DNA of 64,000 bases from Robinsoniella peoriensis (GCF_042680125.1 NZ_JBHTNY010000011.1), one strand, 5' to 3'; numbered from the stretch's first letter, positions 34,772-44,575 are shown. Numbers and translations are program-made. Notes: generated by a model not told the origin, from the letters alone.

Positions 34772-36226
34772 ATGAAGGATGACAATACCTTTGGAAAAAT
34801 TCTTATATTAAGCGGCTGTATCATGGCTTTTTTACTGCTGTGTTTTTATGACACTTATAAAAAAAAGGGTGATGATGTCCTGAATAAATTACAGGAGACA
34901 ATTCAGACAGATTTGGCAAAGCAAAAAGAAGCCCCGGAAACAAATGAGACAAAGACGGCTAAAAAGAAGTCCGATGGAAAAGAAAAAGAAAGTAATCAGC
35001 AGGCAGCAGACGAGCAGAAGCAGTCGAAGGAAGAGGAAACGCAGGATGGACAGGCGGCACCCGGGGATACACAGACTGCAGCACCGGAAAATCCCCTCAT
35101 ACGTGTTTTGATTAAGACAGATGATTATGCAGGTGAGTATCATAGTAGTGTTACTCTTCAGTGCAGTTCGGATTATGTGCTGCAATATGGAGAAGCAACA
35201 GAAGAACATCCGTCTTCTGAACCGCTGACGATAACTGCCGACAGCCCTTATTTGAGTAATGGGGTATTGAGAATCCAGCCAAAGGGAGAAGACGGTGAGA
35301 TTACTTTGCCGGGGTTGAAAAGGGGTTATGAAAATCCATCGTACCTGGGGAACTTTGAAATTGTAAAAAGGGATGCAGGGCTTCTTGTTATAAATGAGCT
35401 GCCCCTGGAAACTTATCTCTGTTCCGTTGTGCCCAGTGAAATGCCGGCTGCATATCCGCTTGAATCTCTCAAAGTGCAGGCGATCTGCGCCAGAAGCTAT
35501 GCGCTTAAACAGATGCAGAACGGGCGGGGAGCTGAATTTGATGTAGACGTTGACGATAGTGTCTCCTATCAGGTTTATAATAACCAGAAGCGGGATGAGC
35601 GTGCTACAGAGGCCGTAAATGCTACCGCCGGAGAGGTGATGCGTTCCAATGGAGAAATTGTAGATGCGCTTTATTATTCTACATCCTGCGGTGTGAATCT
35701 GAGTCAGGATCTGTCTCAGGAAACAGTTTTTGCCTCATTTATGACAACTGATAATCATACGGCGTATGAAGCAACTGAACCCTGGTACCGCTGGAAGGCT
35801 GTTTTTACAGTCGATGAGCTTACGCGGCTGGCAAACGCGTGGCAGCCGGGCACTGGGAATGTAACGTCTCTAAGTATCGATTCCAGAGAAACAAACGGGG
35901 CAATTGCGAAATTTACCGTTCAGGGAGAGAATCAGAATATTTCGGTAGAGGGAGAGTACACGGTTCGTAAATTGCTGTCCCCTGCCAATATTGCGGTAGT
36001 GGAACAGGATGGAAGCGAAGCCACCGGTATGTCACTGCTGCCAAGTGCATTTTTTTATCTGACTCCCAATTATGAAAACGATGCATTGGTAAGCTATACG
36101 CTTACAGGCGGTGGATACGGGCATGGAAAAGGAATGAGCCAAAACGGAGCAAGGCATATGGCGGACGCAGGTATGGGATATGAAGAAATATTAAAATATT
36201 TTTATGGTGATGTACAGATTGGATAA
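34772..36226 (+). CDS. SpoIID/LytB domain protein, membrane-anchored
   Basis: A 484-residue protein with a signal-anchor helix at about 8-28, a disordered K/E/Q-rich linker (45-105), and a SpoIID domain from about 190 to the end. SpoIID-type motifs are INELPLETYLCSVVPSEMP (catalytic-type Glu in PSEMP), LKVQAICARSYAL and the C-terminal GGGYGHGKGMSQNGA. SpoIID is a lytic transglycosylase of denuded glycan strands. The acidic/basic linker differs from the engulfment SpoIID, so this may be a LytB-like paralogue. The ATG at 34772 follows CAGGAG; an upstream ATG at 34748 lacks a site. Confidence 0.87.
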   Translation: MKDDNTFGKILILSGCIMAFLLLCFYDTYKKKGDDVLNKLQETIQTDLAKQKEAPETNETKTAKKKSDGKEKESNQQAADEQKQSKEEETQDGQAAPGDTQTAAPENPLIRVLIKTDDYAGEYHSSVTLQCSSDYVLQYGEATEEHPSSEPLTITADSPYLSNGVLRIQPKGEDGEITLPGLKRGYENPSYLGNFEIVKRDAGLLVINELPLETYLCSVVPSEMPAAYPLESLKVQAICARSYALKQMQNGRGAEFDVDVDDSVSYQVYNNQKRDERATEAVNATAGEVMRSNGEIVDALYYSTSCGVNLSQDLSQETVFASFMTTDNHTAYEATEPWYRWKAVFTVDELTRLANAWQPGTGNVTSLSIDSRETNGAIAKFTVQGENQNISVEGEYTVRKLLSPANIAVVEQDGSEATGMSLLPSAFFYLTPNYENDALVSYTLTGGGYGHGKGMSQNGARHMADAGMGYEEILKYFYGDVQIG

Positions 36227-36360
36227 AAGATTAATATGTCCCTCTAAAAATGCAGAGCCGTTCAAACGTGTGGAGAACGTGCGTGGGTCAAACATGCGGG
36301 CTTGCAGTGAGACCAAAAACGTGCTATGATTGGTTCACATAAAAAAGTTAGAGGGGTATT

Positions 36361-37197
36361 ATGAAAGCTATTTGCACTATCATCAGATTTATTTTGAATT
36401 TTTTGAGGAAAGCTAAGCGGGACCGTGTGGATGCTTATTCTGCACAGTCTGCTTTTTATGTTATCATGAGTTTTATACCCTTTATCATGCTCCTGCTGAC
36501 TCTGCTCAAGTATACCCCGCTTACTCCGGACGATGTGGTGGATATGGTAATGGGTGTTTTGCCTGCTTCTTTTCGCGAGGTTCTGGATGGACTGGTGGGC
36601 GGTGTCTATACCGGATCTACCGCATTGCTGTCAGGAACGGCTATTGCTGCCGTGTGGGCTGCGGGAAGAGGAGTTATGGCAGTTACAAACGGGTTAAACT
36701 CCGTTCAGGGAATTCGTGAGACTAGAAATTATATTTATATGCGTCTGCGTTCCGCATTCTATACAGTGCTCTTTCTGGTTTCTATTGTAGCAGCAATGCT
36801 GTTGCTGGTATTTGGAAATCAGGTACATGATCTGATCATCAGATATGTTCCTCTTCTAAAAGAATTCTCCGGATTTATAATCAGCGTCAGAACCATTGCA
36901 ACAATTACGCTGCTCACGCTGCTATTCATGGCGATGTATAAACTGCTGCCCAACCGTAAGGACAGATTTGCCAACCTTCTACCCGGAGGATTATTTACGG
37001 CACTTGCCTGGTCCATTTTTTCTTATGGATTTTCCATTTATTTTGAAATGGCAAAAAGAATGTCATCCATTTACGGAAGTCTGACATCTGCTGTTATGGT
37101 AATGCTGTGGCTGTATTTCTGCATGTGGTTTATATTCATTGGTGCTGAAATTAACTGCTATTTAGAAGATAGTTCGAGTTTTGACTTGACAGATTAA
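36361..37197 (+). CDS. YihY/BrkB family inner membrane protein
   Basis: A 278-residue polytopic membrane protein of the YihY/virulence-factor BrkB family. Typical features are an N-terminal amphipathic segment, AYSAQSAFYVIMSFIPFI near residue 25-42, a long conserved loop with ALLSGTAIAAVWAAGRG, and the C-terminal MVMLWLYFCMWFIFIGAEIN motif. There are six predicted helices. The molecular role is unknown (old RNase BN claims do not apply). Start at 36361 follows GAGGGG. The pheS T-box promoter begins inside its last codons. Confidence 0.92.
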   Translation: MKAICTIIRFILNFLRKAKRDRVDAYSAQSAFYVIMSFIPFIMLLLTLLKYTPLTPDDVVDMVMGVLPASFREVLDGLVGGVYTGSTALLSGTAIAAVWAAGRGVMAVTNGLNSVQGIRETRNYIYMRLRSAFYTVLFLVSIVAAMLLLVFGNQVHDLIIRYVPLLKEFSGFIISVRTIATITLLTLLFMAMYKLLPNRKDRFANLLPGGLFTALAWSIFSYGFSIYFEMAKRMSSIYGSLTSAVMVMLWLYFCMWFIFIGAEINCYLEDSSSFDLTD

Positions 37198-37213
37198 GTA
37201 AATATGATAAAAT
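37186..37213 (+). promoter_or_regulatory. Promoter of the pheST T-box transcript
   Basis: TTGACA at 37186-37191 (within the yihY end), 16-bp spacer, TAAAAT at 37208-37213. Confidence 0.65.
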
Positions 37214-37219
37214 AGGTCA

Positions 37220-37507
37220 TAGTAATAGTAAGTGAGCAATATAAAATTTATTAATAATAAAAAGCGATGAAGGTGTCAGTAGAAGATCATTTTCTTACAG
37301 AGAGAGGAAGCCGTCGGCTGGAAGCATCCTTAAGTTCAGATGATAAATTCGAATTTCCCACCGGAGCTGCATTTTTGAAATCACAGTAGGAAATGCCGAC
37401 CATGCGCGTTAAGCATACTTAATTAAGAGCCTGCAGCAGCAGGAATTAGGGTGGTACCACGGAACTTCAAGCTTCGTCCCTTACACCAGGGGGATGAGGC
37501 TTTTTTT
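37220..37507 (+). ncRNA. T-box leader, phenylalanine-specific, upstream of pheST
   Basis: The T-box AGGGTGGTACCACGG is at 37448-37462. The specifier region CGAATTTCCCACC (37350-37362) gives a Phe codon (UUC, or UUU by one-base shift). The terminator GCTTCGTCCCTT / GGGGGATGAGGC (37471-37500) with T7 follows. Uncharged tRNA-Phe would turn on pheST. Confidence 0.92.
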
Positions 37508-37668
37508 GCGCGAAAGCAAAGAGGCAAAGGGCGATAGCCCGCGACCGAGCCGTCAGGCGAGGTGGCATGCCGGATGAACGGCTGCCAGCAAGTGTAGGGA
37601 TGAGAGCAAATAGCCTGCTTGCAGAGCGATTTGCGCAAGGATCCACAAGAAGCAGATCAATTGAAAAG
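37508..37668 (+). repeat. GC-rich structured intergenic element between T-box and pheS
   Basis: About 160 bases clearly richer in G+C than its surroundings, with several dyads: GGGC-GATA-GCCC, GCCGT...ACGGC, GGCATGCC, GCAAAT...ATTTGC. It separates the T-box terminator from the pheS ribosome site and is far longer than needed. No coding sense is seen. It may be a dispersed intergenic repeat; copy number cannot be judged here. Confidence 0.4.
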
Positions 37669-37678
37669 GAGAATTAAA

Positions 37679-38698
37679 ATGAAAGACAAATTGCAAGCCA
37701 TCAAAGAAGAAGCATTGAGTCAGATACAAACTTCCGATGCACTGGATAAATTAAATGACGTTCGTGTGTCATTCCTGGGTAAGAAGGGACAGCTGACAGC
37801 GGTTTTAAAAGGAATGAAAGATGTAACACCGGAAGAACGTCCACTGGTAGGACAGATGGTGAATGACACCAGAGCTGCTATTGAAAACTTTTTGGAAGAA
37901 ACAAAAAAGAAGTTAGAAGCTAAGGTTCGGGAAGAAAAATTAAAAAGTGAAGTGATTGACGTTACACTTCCGGCGAAGAAGAATAATGTAGGTCATCGTC
38001 ATCCAAATACCATTGCTTTAGAAGAAGTGGAACGTATCTTTGTTGGCATGGGATATGAAGTGGTGGAAGGACCGGAGGTAGAGTACGATCTTTACAATTT
38101 TGAAAAATTAAATATTCCGGCGAATCATCCGGCTAAGGATGAGCAGGATACTTTTTATGTAAATAAAGACATTGTTTTAAGGACACAGACTTCACCGGTA
38201 CAGGCGCGTGTAATGGAACAGGGCAAACTTCCTATCCGTATGATTGCACCTGGAAGAGTATTCCGCTCCGATGAAGTAGATGCTACACATTCACCGTCTT
38301 TCCATCAGATCGAAGGATTGGTAATTGATAAGAATATTACATTTGCAGATTTAAAAGGAACGCTGGAAGAGTTTGCAAAAGAATTGTTCGGGCCTGAGAC
38401 GAAGACAAAATTCCGTCCTCATCATTTCCCGTTTACAGAGCCAAGTGCAGAAGTAGATGTGACTTGCTTTAAATGCGGCGGAGAAGGATGCCGTTTCTGT
38501 AAAGGTTCCGGATGGATTGAAATTCTGGGCTGTGGAATGGTACATCCTCATGTTTTAGAAATGTGCGGCATTGACCCTGAGGTCTACAGTGGTTTTGCAT
38601 TTGGTGTGGGACTGGAACGTATTGCTCTTTTGAAATATGAAATTGACGATATGAGATTACTGTATGAAAACGATATTCGTTTCTTAAAACAATTTTAA
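37679..38698 (+). CDS. pheS: Phenylalanine-tRNA ligase alpha subunit
   Basis: A 339-residue class II aminoacyl-tRNA synthetase subunit charging tRNA-Phe. An N-terminal coiled coil (about 1-85) precedes the catalytic core with HPLD-region HRHPNTIALEEVERIF, motif 2 around APGRVFRSDEVDATHSPSFH, and motif 3 GFAFGVGLERIALLKY. The ATG at 37679 follows AAAAGGAG; the frame is open a little upstream in the GC-rich leader but that part is non-coding. It is 29 bases from pheT. Confidence 0.97.
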   Translation: MKDKLQAIKEEALSQIQTSDALDKLNDVRVSFLGKKGQLTAVLKGMKDVTPEERPLVGQMVNDTRAAIENFLEETKKKLEAKVREEKLKSEVIDVTLPAKKNNVGHRHPNTIALEEVERIFVGMGYEVVEGPEVEYDLYNFEKLNIPANHPAKDEQDTFYVNKDIVLRTQTSPVQARVMEQGKLPIRMIAPGRVFRSDEVDATHSPSFHQIEGLVIDKNITFADLKGTLEEFAKELFGPETKTKFRPHHFPFTEPSAEVDVTCFKCGGEGCRFCKGSGWIEILGCGMVHPHVLEMCGIDPEVYSGFAFGVGLERIALLKYEIDDMRLLYENDIRFLKQF

Positions 38699-38727
38699 TG
38701 GAAATTAAGTAAAGAGAGGAAAACAGA

Positions 38728-41145
38728 ATGAATACATCATTATCATGGATTAAAGCATACGTTCCGGACCTGGAAGCGGATGCACAGGAATATACGGATG
38801 CAATGACATTGTCAGGCACCAAGGTAGAAGGATTTGAGAGGCTGGATGAAGATCTGGAAAAAATTATAATCGGACAGATAGAATCTATAGAGAGACATCC
38901 GGATGCTGATAAGCTGATTATCTGCCAGGTAAATGTGGGTACGGAAACGGTACAGATCGTAACAGGCGCTCCAAATGTAAAAGAAGGAGATAAGATTCCG
39001 GTTGTTCTGGACGGTGGACGCGTAGCGGGCGGACATGACGGCAAGAAGACAAAAGGCGGAGTAAAGATCAAAAACGGAAAACTGCGAGGAATTGAATCCT
39101 GCGGTATGATGTGCTCTATTGAAGAACTGGGTTCTACAAGAGAGATGTATCCGGAAGCACCAGAGTATGGTATTTATATTTTTCCGGAGGATGCAAAGGT
39201 AGGAGAAAGTGCTATACATGCTCTGGATTTAGACGATGTTGTATTCGAATATGAGATTACATCCAACCGTGTGGACTGCTATAGCGTAATTGGTATTGCC
39301 AGAGAAGCGGCTGCGACATTTAATAAAAAGTTTGTACCTCCGGTTGTTGCTAAAACCGGAAATAACGAAGATGTAAATGATTATATCAAAGTGACAGTAC
39401 AGGATACGGAGCTGTGCCCCCGCTACTGTGCAAGAGTAGTTAAGAATATTAAAATAGCTCCATCACCGAAATGGATGCAGAGACGCCTCGCAGCAAACGG
39501 TATCCGTCCAATTAATAACATTGTCGATATTACCAATTATGTTATGGAAGAGTACGGTCAGCCTATGCATGCTTATGACTATGATACCATTGCAAATCAT
39601 GAAATCATTGTGAGACGTGCAAATGCAGATGAGAAATTTGTTACCCTGGACGGTCAGGAAAGAACGATGGATGAGTCTGTTCTGATGATCTGTGATGGGG
39701 AAAAAGCAGTTGGTATTGCCGGAATCATGGGTGGAGAAAATTCTATGATTACGGATGATGTTAAAACAATGCTCTTTGAAGCGGCATGCTTTGATGGAAC
39801 GAATATCAGACTTTCCAGTAAGAAAGTAGGACTTCGTACGGATGCTTCCGGTAAATTTGAAAAAGGGCTGGATCCAAATAATGCCCAGGCAGCGATAGAC
39901 CGTGCATGCCAGCTGGTAGAAGAGCTGGGAGCAGGAGAAGTTGTTGGCGGTATGGCTGACGTGTATGGTAAGAAGAAAAATCCGGTTCGTATTGGTTTTG
40001 ATGCTGATAAGATTAATACGCTGTTAGGAACTGATATTTCAAAAGAAGAAATGCTGGGATATTTTGAGAAAATTGGATTGGAATACGATGCAGCGGCAAA
40101 CGAGATTATAGCACCTACTTTCCGCCATGATTTGTTCCGCATGGCTGATCTGGCTGAAGAAGTGGCAAGATTTTATGGTTATGACAATATACCGACGACA
40201 CTACCAAGAGGAGAAGCAACCACCGGGAAGCTGACCTTTAAGTTGAGAATCGAAGAAGTGGCAAGAGATATTGCAGAATTCTGCGGTTTTTCTCAGGGTA
40301 TGACGTATTCTTTCGAAAGTCCTAAGGTGTTTGACAAACTGCTCTTGCCGGAAGATTCGGAATATAGAAAGGCAATCCAGATCTCTAATCCTTTGGGGGA
40401 AGATTTCAGTATCATGAGAACCATTTCTCTGAATGGGATGCTGACCTCCCTGGCATTTAATTACAATCACAGAAATAAAAATGTTCGTTTGTATGAACTT
40501 GGAAATGTATATCTGCCAACAGAACTTCCGCTTAAGGATCTTCCTGATGAGAGAATGCAGTTTACGCTTGGAATGTATGGAGAAGGTGATTTCTATACAA
40601 TGAAAGGTGTAATTGAAGAGTTCTTTGAGAAAATAGGACTGCATGAGAAGGAAACCTATGATCCCAAGTCTGGCAAACCGTTTTTGCATCCGGGACGTCA
40701 GGCAAATATCATTTACAATGGAAAAGTTGTGGGATATTTGGGCGAAGTGCATCCGGAAGTAGCGGATAATTATGATATTGGCGATCGTGTTTATGTTGCA
40801 GTGCTGGATATGCCTCTGGTAGTGGAAATGTCTACCTTTGACCGTAAGTTTGAAGGAATTGCCAAGTTCCCTGCAGTTAACCGTGACCTTAGTATGGTTG
40901 TGCCAAAAGAAATTCTGGCGGGTCAGATTGAAGCTATGATTGCACAGAGAGGCGGCAAAATATTAGAAAGCTACCAGTTATTTGATATTTATGAAGGCTC
41001 TCAGATTAAAGAAGGATTTAAATCCATTGCTTACTCTATTACATTCAGGGCTAAAGATAAAACGTTGGAAGAAGCTGAAGTTTCTGCAGCAATGAAGAAA
41101 ATTTTGAATGGCTTAGAATCCATGGGAATCGAGCTGAGACAGTAG
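38728..41145 (+). CDS. pheT: Phenylalanine-tRNA ligase beta subunit
   Basis: An 805-residue beta subunit. Domains in order are a tRNA-binding EMAPII-like domain (about 40-150, HPDADKLIICQVNVGTE), B3/B4 editing domain (about 210-385, ending LRTDASGKFEKGLDPN), B5 domain (about 400-475), a class II-like core, and a C-terminal FDX-ACB anticodon-binding domain (about 710-805, FPAVNRDLSMVVPKE). Full length with no visible defects. A phosphatase gene follows after 2 bases. Confidence 0.97.
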   Translation: MNTSLSWIKAYVPDLEADAQEYTDAMTLSGTKVEGFERLDEDLEKIIIGQIESIERHPDADKLIICQVNVGTETVQIVTGAPNVKEGDKIPVVLDGGRVAGGHDGKKTKGGVKIKNGKLRGIESCGMMCSIEELGSTREMYPEAPEYGIYIFPEDAKVGESAIHALDLDDVVFEYEITSNRVDCYSVIGIAREAAATFNKKFVPPVVAKTGNNEDVNDYIKVTVQDTELCPRYCARVVKNIKIAPSPKWMQRRLAANGIRPINNIVDITNYVMEEYGQPMHAYDYDTIANHEIIVRRANADEKFVTLDGQERTMDESVLMICDGEKAVGIAGIMGGENSMITDDVKTMLFEAACFDGTNIRLSSKKVGLRTDASGKFEKGLDPNNAQAAIDRACQLVEELGAGEVVGGMADVYGKKKNPVRIGFDADKINTLLGTDISKEEMLGYFEKIGLEYDAAANEIIAPTFRHDLFRMADLAEEVARFYGYDNIPTTLPRGEATTGKLTFKLRIEEVARDIAEFCGFSQGMTYSFESPKVFDKLLLPEDSEYRKAIQISNPLGEDFSIMRTISLNGMLTSLAFNYNHRNKNVRLYELGNVYLPTELPLKDLPDERMQFTLGMYGEGDFYTMKGVIEEFFEKIGLHEKETYDPKSGKPFLHPGRQANIIYNGKVVGYLGEVHPEVADNYDIGDRVYVAVLDMPLVVEMSTFDRKFEGIAKFPAVNRDLSMVVPKEILAGQIEAMIAQRGGKILESYQLFDIYEGSQIKEGFKSIAYSITFRAKDKTLEEAEVSAAMKKILNGLESMGIELRQ

Positions 41146-41147
41146 TT

Positions 41148-41765
41148 ATGAAAATTTATATAATGAGGCATGGGGAGACAGACTGGAATACCCAGAAACG
41201 TCTCCAGGGCCGCACGGATATCCCGTTAAATGAAAATGGGAGAAAATTGGCAAAGATTACGGCAGAAGCTTTAAAAGAGATACCATTTGATCTGGCTATC
41301 AGCAGTCCGCTGGAACGGGCTCTGGAAACAGCCAGAATTGTAATGGGAGAACGCAATGCTCCTATATTAACTGATGAGCGGATTATAGAGATCAGCTTTG
41401 GTGTTTTTGAAGGGATGATAAGCGGCAGGGAAAACTACGAGATTCCGGATCCCGAGTTTTCTAACTTCTTTCGGGCACCGGATAAGTATGTTCCTCCTTC
41501 AGATGGAGAGGATATCCGATCCCTGGGGGAGAGGACAAAAGCATTTATGGACGATATTTTAAATCGTGAGGAGTATCAGGATAAAACAATCCTGATTACA
41601 ACTCACGGCGGTGCGATGCGGGGATTACTCAACAGCGTGCGTACGTTTGAAATGTCTGATTTCTGGAATGGCGGAGTTCCGAAAAATTGCTGTGTGGCAA
41701 TTCTGGAATGCCATGATAAAAAGGCAGAAGTGCTGGAAGAAAATAAAATATATTATCAGGTATGA
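41148..41765 (+). CDS. Histidine phosphatase family protein
   Basis: A 205-residue phosphoglycerate-mutase-like phosphatase. The phospho-His motif MRHGETDWN is at residues 6-14, RALETARI near 63-70, Glu region at EISFGVFEGM, and the second His in TTHGGAMRG (about 150). The substrate is unknown. It starts two bases after the pheT stop without a clear ribosome site of its own, so it is probably translated by coupling and shares the Phe T-box control. It is not needed for tRNA charging, so the link may be incidental. Confidence 0.92.
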   Translation: MKIYIMRHGETDWNTQKRLQGRTDIPLNENGRKLAKITAEALKEIPFDLAISSPLERALETARIVMGERNAPILTDERIIEISFGVFEGMISGRENYEIPDPEFSNFFRAPDKYVPPSDGEDIRSLGERTKAFMDDILNREEYQDKTILITTHGGAMRGLLNSVRTFEMSDFWNGGVPKNCCVAILECHDKKAEVLEENKIYYQV

Positions 41766-41840
41766 AAAATGCCTGTACCGGAAGGTGCTTTTTGGTTGCA
41801 TCCGCAACTGTGAAGTTACCCTATGGTACAGGCATTTTCT
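41765..41840 (+). terminator. Terminator of the pheST operon
   Basis: AAAATGCCTGTACC (41766-41779) pairs with GGTACAGGCATTTT (41825-41838); the 45-base loop holds a smaller stem. Confidence 0.8.
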
Positions 41841-41914
41841 GTTGTTACTGGAATCCTGTTTCGTATCTTGATATTGGATGAAAATAATGTCGTTTCCGGA
41901 AATAATGACAGGGT

Positions 41915-42454
41915 TTAATTTTTTAATACTTCCGATGGAATCGATTTAAATAAATTAATATTGGGTGTATGGTTGGTAAATGCGGCGAAGAAAAATGCTA
42001 ACAGAAGCAGGAGGCACAGGCACAATATATTCGAAGTGTGATTTCCCGTTTTTTTGCATGCACTCAAGTACCAACTGCAAAAGTAACAGATCAGAACGCC
42101 CAGGACAAATGTCAGAATATCCATGGCCAGGTAGTTTGTTCCGATTATACCGGTGTAAGTATAAAAGAATGCAACGATAAACAACAATCCTGCGAAGCAT
42201 CCGATTGTTTTGGCGGTGACAAAGGAGGAAAAGTTCTTCCCAATCAAAAAGTATTCAATAAATGTGAGAAACAGAAAAGGAAAGAATAACATTTTCAGGT
42301 GTTCCCAGGTGGATTCATTAATCGGGGAAATAAAGGCAATAAGGTAATGGTAGCCGCTCCATTTATATATAAAGTGGAAAAGAGTTCCAAAAACGATAGC
42401 CAGCAGGGCAAAGGTAAGCTCATAGTAAAAGTATTGTTTTTTAATTGATTTCAT
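41915..42454 (-). CDS. DUF6512-like integral membrane protein
   Basis: A 179-residue protein with five or six TM helices. It carries the motif FHFIYKWSGYHYLIAFISPI and then NESTWEHLKMLFFP (about 27-60), with NESTWEHLK resembling the family named DUF6512; function unknown. The ATG at 42454 has AGGAGGTATAACT upstream; a longer frame to 42499 lacks support. Single gene, convergent with the pheST operon. Confidence 0.82.
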   Translation of the reverse strand: MKSIKKQYFYYELTFALLAIVFGTLFHFIYKWSGYHYLIAFISPINESTWEHLKMLFFPFLFLTFIEYFLIGKNFSSFVTAKTIGCFAGLLFIVAFFYTYTGIIGTNYLAMDILTFVLGVLICYFCSWYLSACKKTGNHTSNILCLCLLLLLAFFFAAFTNHTPNINLFKSIPSEVLKN

Positions 42455-42701
42455 AGTTATACCTCCTGCATACCGCGGGCTCCGCCTGCGATACTGCATT
42501 AATAAATAGTTTGATAGGAAGTTTCAAACGTACCTCCAAAAGGGGATTTTAACTTAGTGTATGGGATATTAGAAAAATTATGTAAAAGATTAGAATTAAT
42601 CCATTGCAATTATATATAAATTTTGATAAAATAATATATAAATAATTTAATTGGACGTTTATATGCGATAAAATCGTGTGAAAGGAAGGGTATATTCGGT
42701 T

Positions 42702-43706
42702 ATGAAGGTGAGTATAAAAAGTATTAGCGAGAAGACCGGTTTCTCGCCGGCTACTATTTCCAATGCGCTTAATCATAAAAAAGGTGTGAATGCGCAGACA
42801 TCAGCAGAAATTTTTCGTGTGGCTAAGGAGATGGGATATATCAGTGAATCCAGTATTCGTAAGATCAAATTTGTCATCTTTAAAAAGAATGGTTTGATTA
42901 TCGATGATACGCCATTTTTCTCGCTGTTGATTGATGGATTCGAGAAGGAATGCCGGGAGTCAGGGTTTGAGATGGTTATATGCCATTTGAACCAGAAAGA
43001 TGAAGACTATGAAGAACAGGTGCACTGGATGATTAATGACAGTGCGTCTGCTATTGTATTGCTTGGCACGGAGCTTATGGAAGAGGATGTGAAGATCTTT
43101 AAAAGCGCAGGATGTCCGTTTTTAATGCTGGATTATTGGGCTGGAGATATGTCATTTAACGGAGTGCTGATTAATAATGCGGATTCTTCCAGGAAAGCAG
43201 TGGAGTATCTGATTCAAAAAGGCCATAAGGAAATCGGTTATCTGAGAGGGAGTTTTCGTATTAAGGCATTTCGTTCCAGAGCGGTAGGCTATGGTACTGC
43301 AATGCAAAAAGCAAATCTTCCGGTAAAAAATGAGAATACGGTAACCCTTCCCACTACATTAAATGGGGCATACCAGGAAATGCTGAAGTACCTGCAGAAG
43401 AAATCAAAATTACCTACGGCGTATTTTGCGGATAATGATATGATTGCCCTTGGTGCAATGAAAGCGCTTCAGGAAATGGGATACCGGGTACCCGAAGACG
43501 TTTCGCTGGTTGGTTTTGATGATCTCCCTTTCAGTGAGATATCATCCCCGGCGCTTACCACCCTTCGCGTACCAAAGCAGGAGATGGGGAAACTTGCAGT
43601 GCGCCGGGTAATTGACATGATTAAAAAAGATGATGACCAGGTTAATACAAAGATTCAGGTGTGTACGAAATTTATTGAACGTGATAGTGTTTGCGAACGG
43701 TCGTAA
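42702..43706 (+). CDS. LacI family transcriptional regulator
   Basis: A 334-residue LacI/GalR regulator. The HTH is at residues 2-25 (SIKSISEKTGFSPATISNAL) followed by the hinge helix region, then a periplasmic-binding-protein-like sugar domain (about 58-334; IVLLGTELMEEDV, FADNDMIALGAMKAL, VSLVGFDDLPFSEISSPALTT). The start at 42702 is preferred; AAAGGAAGGG is somewhat far upstream. It is the only sugar-type regulator in the window and the nearest to the sugar locus at 47206-57297, with an ACGTTTATA half-site in front of it that recurs there. Confidence 0.92.
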   Translation: MKVSIKSISEKTGFSPATISNALNHKKGVNAQTSAEIFRVAKEMGYISESSIRKIKFVIFKKNGLIIDDTPFFSLLIDGFEKECRESGFEMVICHLNQKDEDYEEQVHWMINDSASAIVLLGTELMEEDVKIFKSAGCPFLMLDYWAGDMSFNGVLINNADSSRKAVEYLIQKGHKEIGYLRGSFRIKAFRSRAVGYGTAMQKANLPVKNENTVTLPTTLNGAYQEMLKYLQKKSKLPTAYFADNDMIALGAMKALQEMGYRVPEDVSLVGFDDLPFSEISSPALTTLRVPKQEMGKLAVRRVIDMIKKDDDQVNTKIQVCTKFIERDSVCERS

Positions 43707-43725
43707 AGCACGCGTGTTTGAAAAC

Positions 43726-43745
43726 AGCCGGGGGAAACCCCGGCT
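43726..43745 (+). terminator. GNRA-type stem-loop after the lacI-type gene
   Basis: AGCCGGGG-GAAA-CCCCGGCT, perfect 8-bp stem, 20 bases after the stop, without a T-run. Confidence 0.55.
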
Positions 43746-43801
43746 CAGACTGCATATAGATCAACTCCATTTGAATTTACCGGGAATAAAAATGTGTTCC
43801 T

Positions 43802-43906
43802 GCCGGGCGCATATCCGGCGTAATGGGAAGCTTAGATTAATGGGAAGTAAAACAGGAATCCGCCGTAATAAAAGGATATCCTGATAGTTTACTTCCCATT
43901 TTTTTG
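43802..43906 (+). terminator. Stem-loops and terminator before the redox cassette
   Basis: GCCGG...CCGGC at 43802-43818, then ATGGGAAGTAAA...CAGGA / TCCTG...TTTACTTCCCAT (43840-43899) with TTTTTTTG. The 394-base gap between the LacI gene and the ECF sigma gene holds no supported gene; two terminators in series may flank a short unknown RNA. Confidence 0.75.
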
Positions 43907-44100
43907 TCTTTTTGTATAGTTGTATTATCCTATCAGTAATTATCACAGCGCGCTCTGTTAACTTTCAAATAAAATTTGATTAGCAATTTACTTTAAAGGG
44001 TTATACTCTAAAATAAGATTTGCCCCCGCAATAATTATTTAAAAAAGTTTGTAACGAATTTTATACTTGAGAGTCTTATATACGAAAGCGAGGTGAGAAA

Positions 44101-44574
44101 GTGACAGATTTTAACGAAATATACAAGCTCTATTTCAGGGATGTATATAAATATGTTTTATCCTTAAGCAGAAATGAAGCAATTGCTGAAGAAATAACCC
44201 AAGAAACTTTTTTTAAAGCACTAAGAAATATCGACAAATTTGAGGGGAAGTGCAAACTTTATGTTTGGCTATGTCAAATTGCCAAAAACTGTTATTTTAC
44301 TTCTGTTAAAAATGAACAGAAATCAACAATGTTAAATGAAACACAGGAAACTGCCAATGAAGTAAACATTGAACAGAGTTTATTGACAAAGGAGAGTGCC
44401 TTGGAAATCCATAAAGCCCTGCACAGCTTAGAAGAGCCTTATAAGGAGGTTTTTACACTGAGAGTTTTTGGAGAATTATCTTTTCAACAAATAGGCATCT
44501 TGTTTGAGAAAACGGAAAGTTGGGCCAGAGTCACTTACCATCGAGCCAAAACAAAATTAAAGGAGAGACTATAA
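44101..44574 (+). CDS. ECF-type sigma-70 factor of the redox cassette
   Basis: A 157-residue ECF sigma factor. Region 2 covers about 5-72 (IYKLYFRDVYKYVLSLSRNE, AEEITQETFFKALRNIDKF) and region 4 about 100-155 (LEEPYKEVFTLRVFGELSFQ, RVTYHRAKTKLKERL). Start is GTG at 44101 behind GCGAGGTGA. A TGTAAC at 44050-44055, typical of ECF -35 elements, lies upstream, hinting at self-activation. One base separates it from its zinc anti-sigma gene. Confidence 0.93.
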   Translation: MTDFNEIYKLYFRDVYKYVLSLSRNEAIAEEITQETFFKALRNIDKFEGKCKLYVWLCQIAKNCYFTSVKNEQKSTMLNETQETANEVNIEQSLLTKESALEIHKALHSLEEPYKEVFTLRVFGELSFQQIGILFEKTESWARVTYHRAKTKLKERL

Positions 44575-44575
44575 T

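Noticed and set aside
43761..43946. 61-codon minus-strand frame
   Set aside because: Overlaps a terminator, lacks a ribosome site and has no family features.
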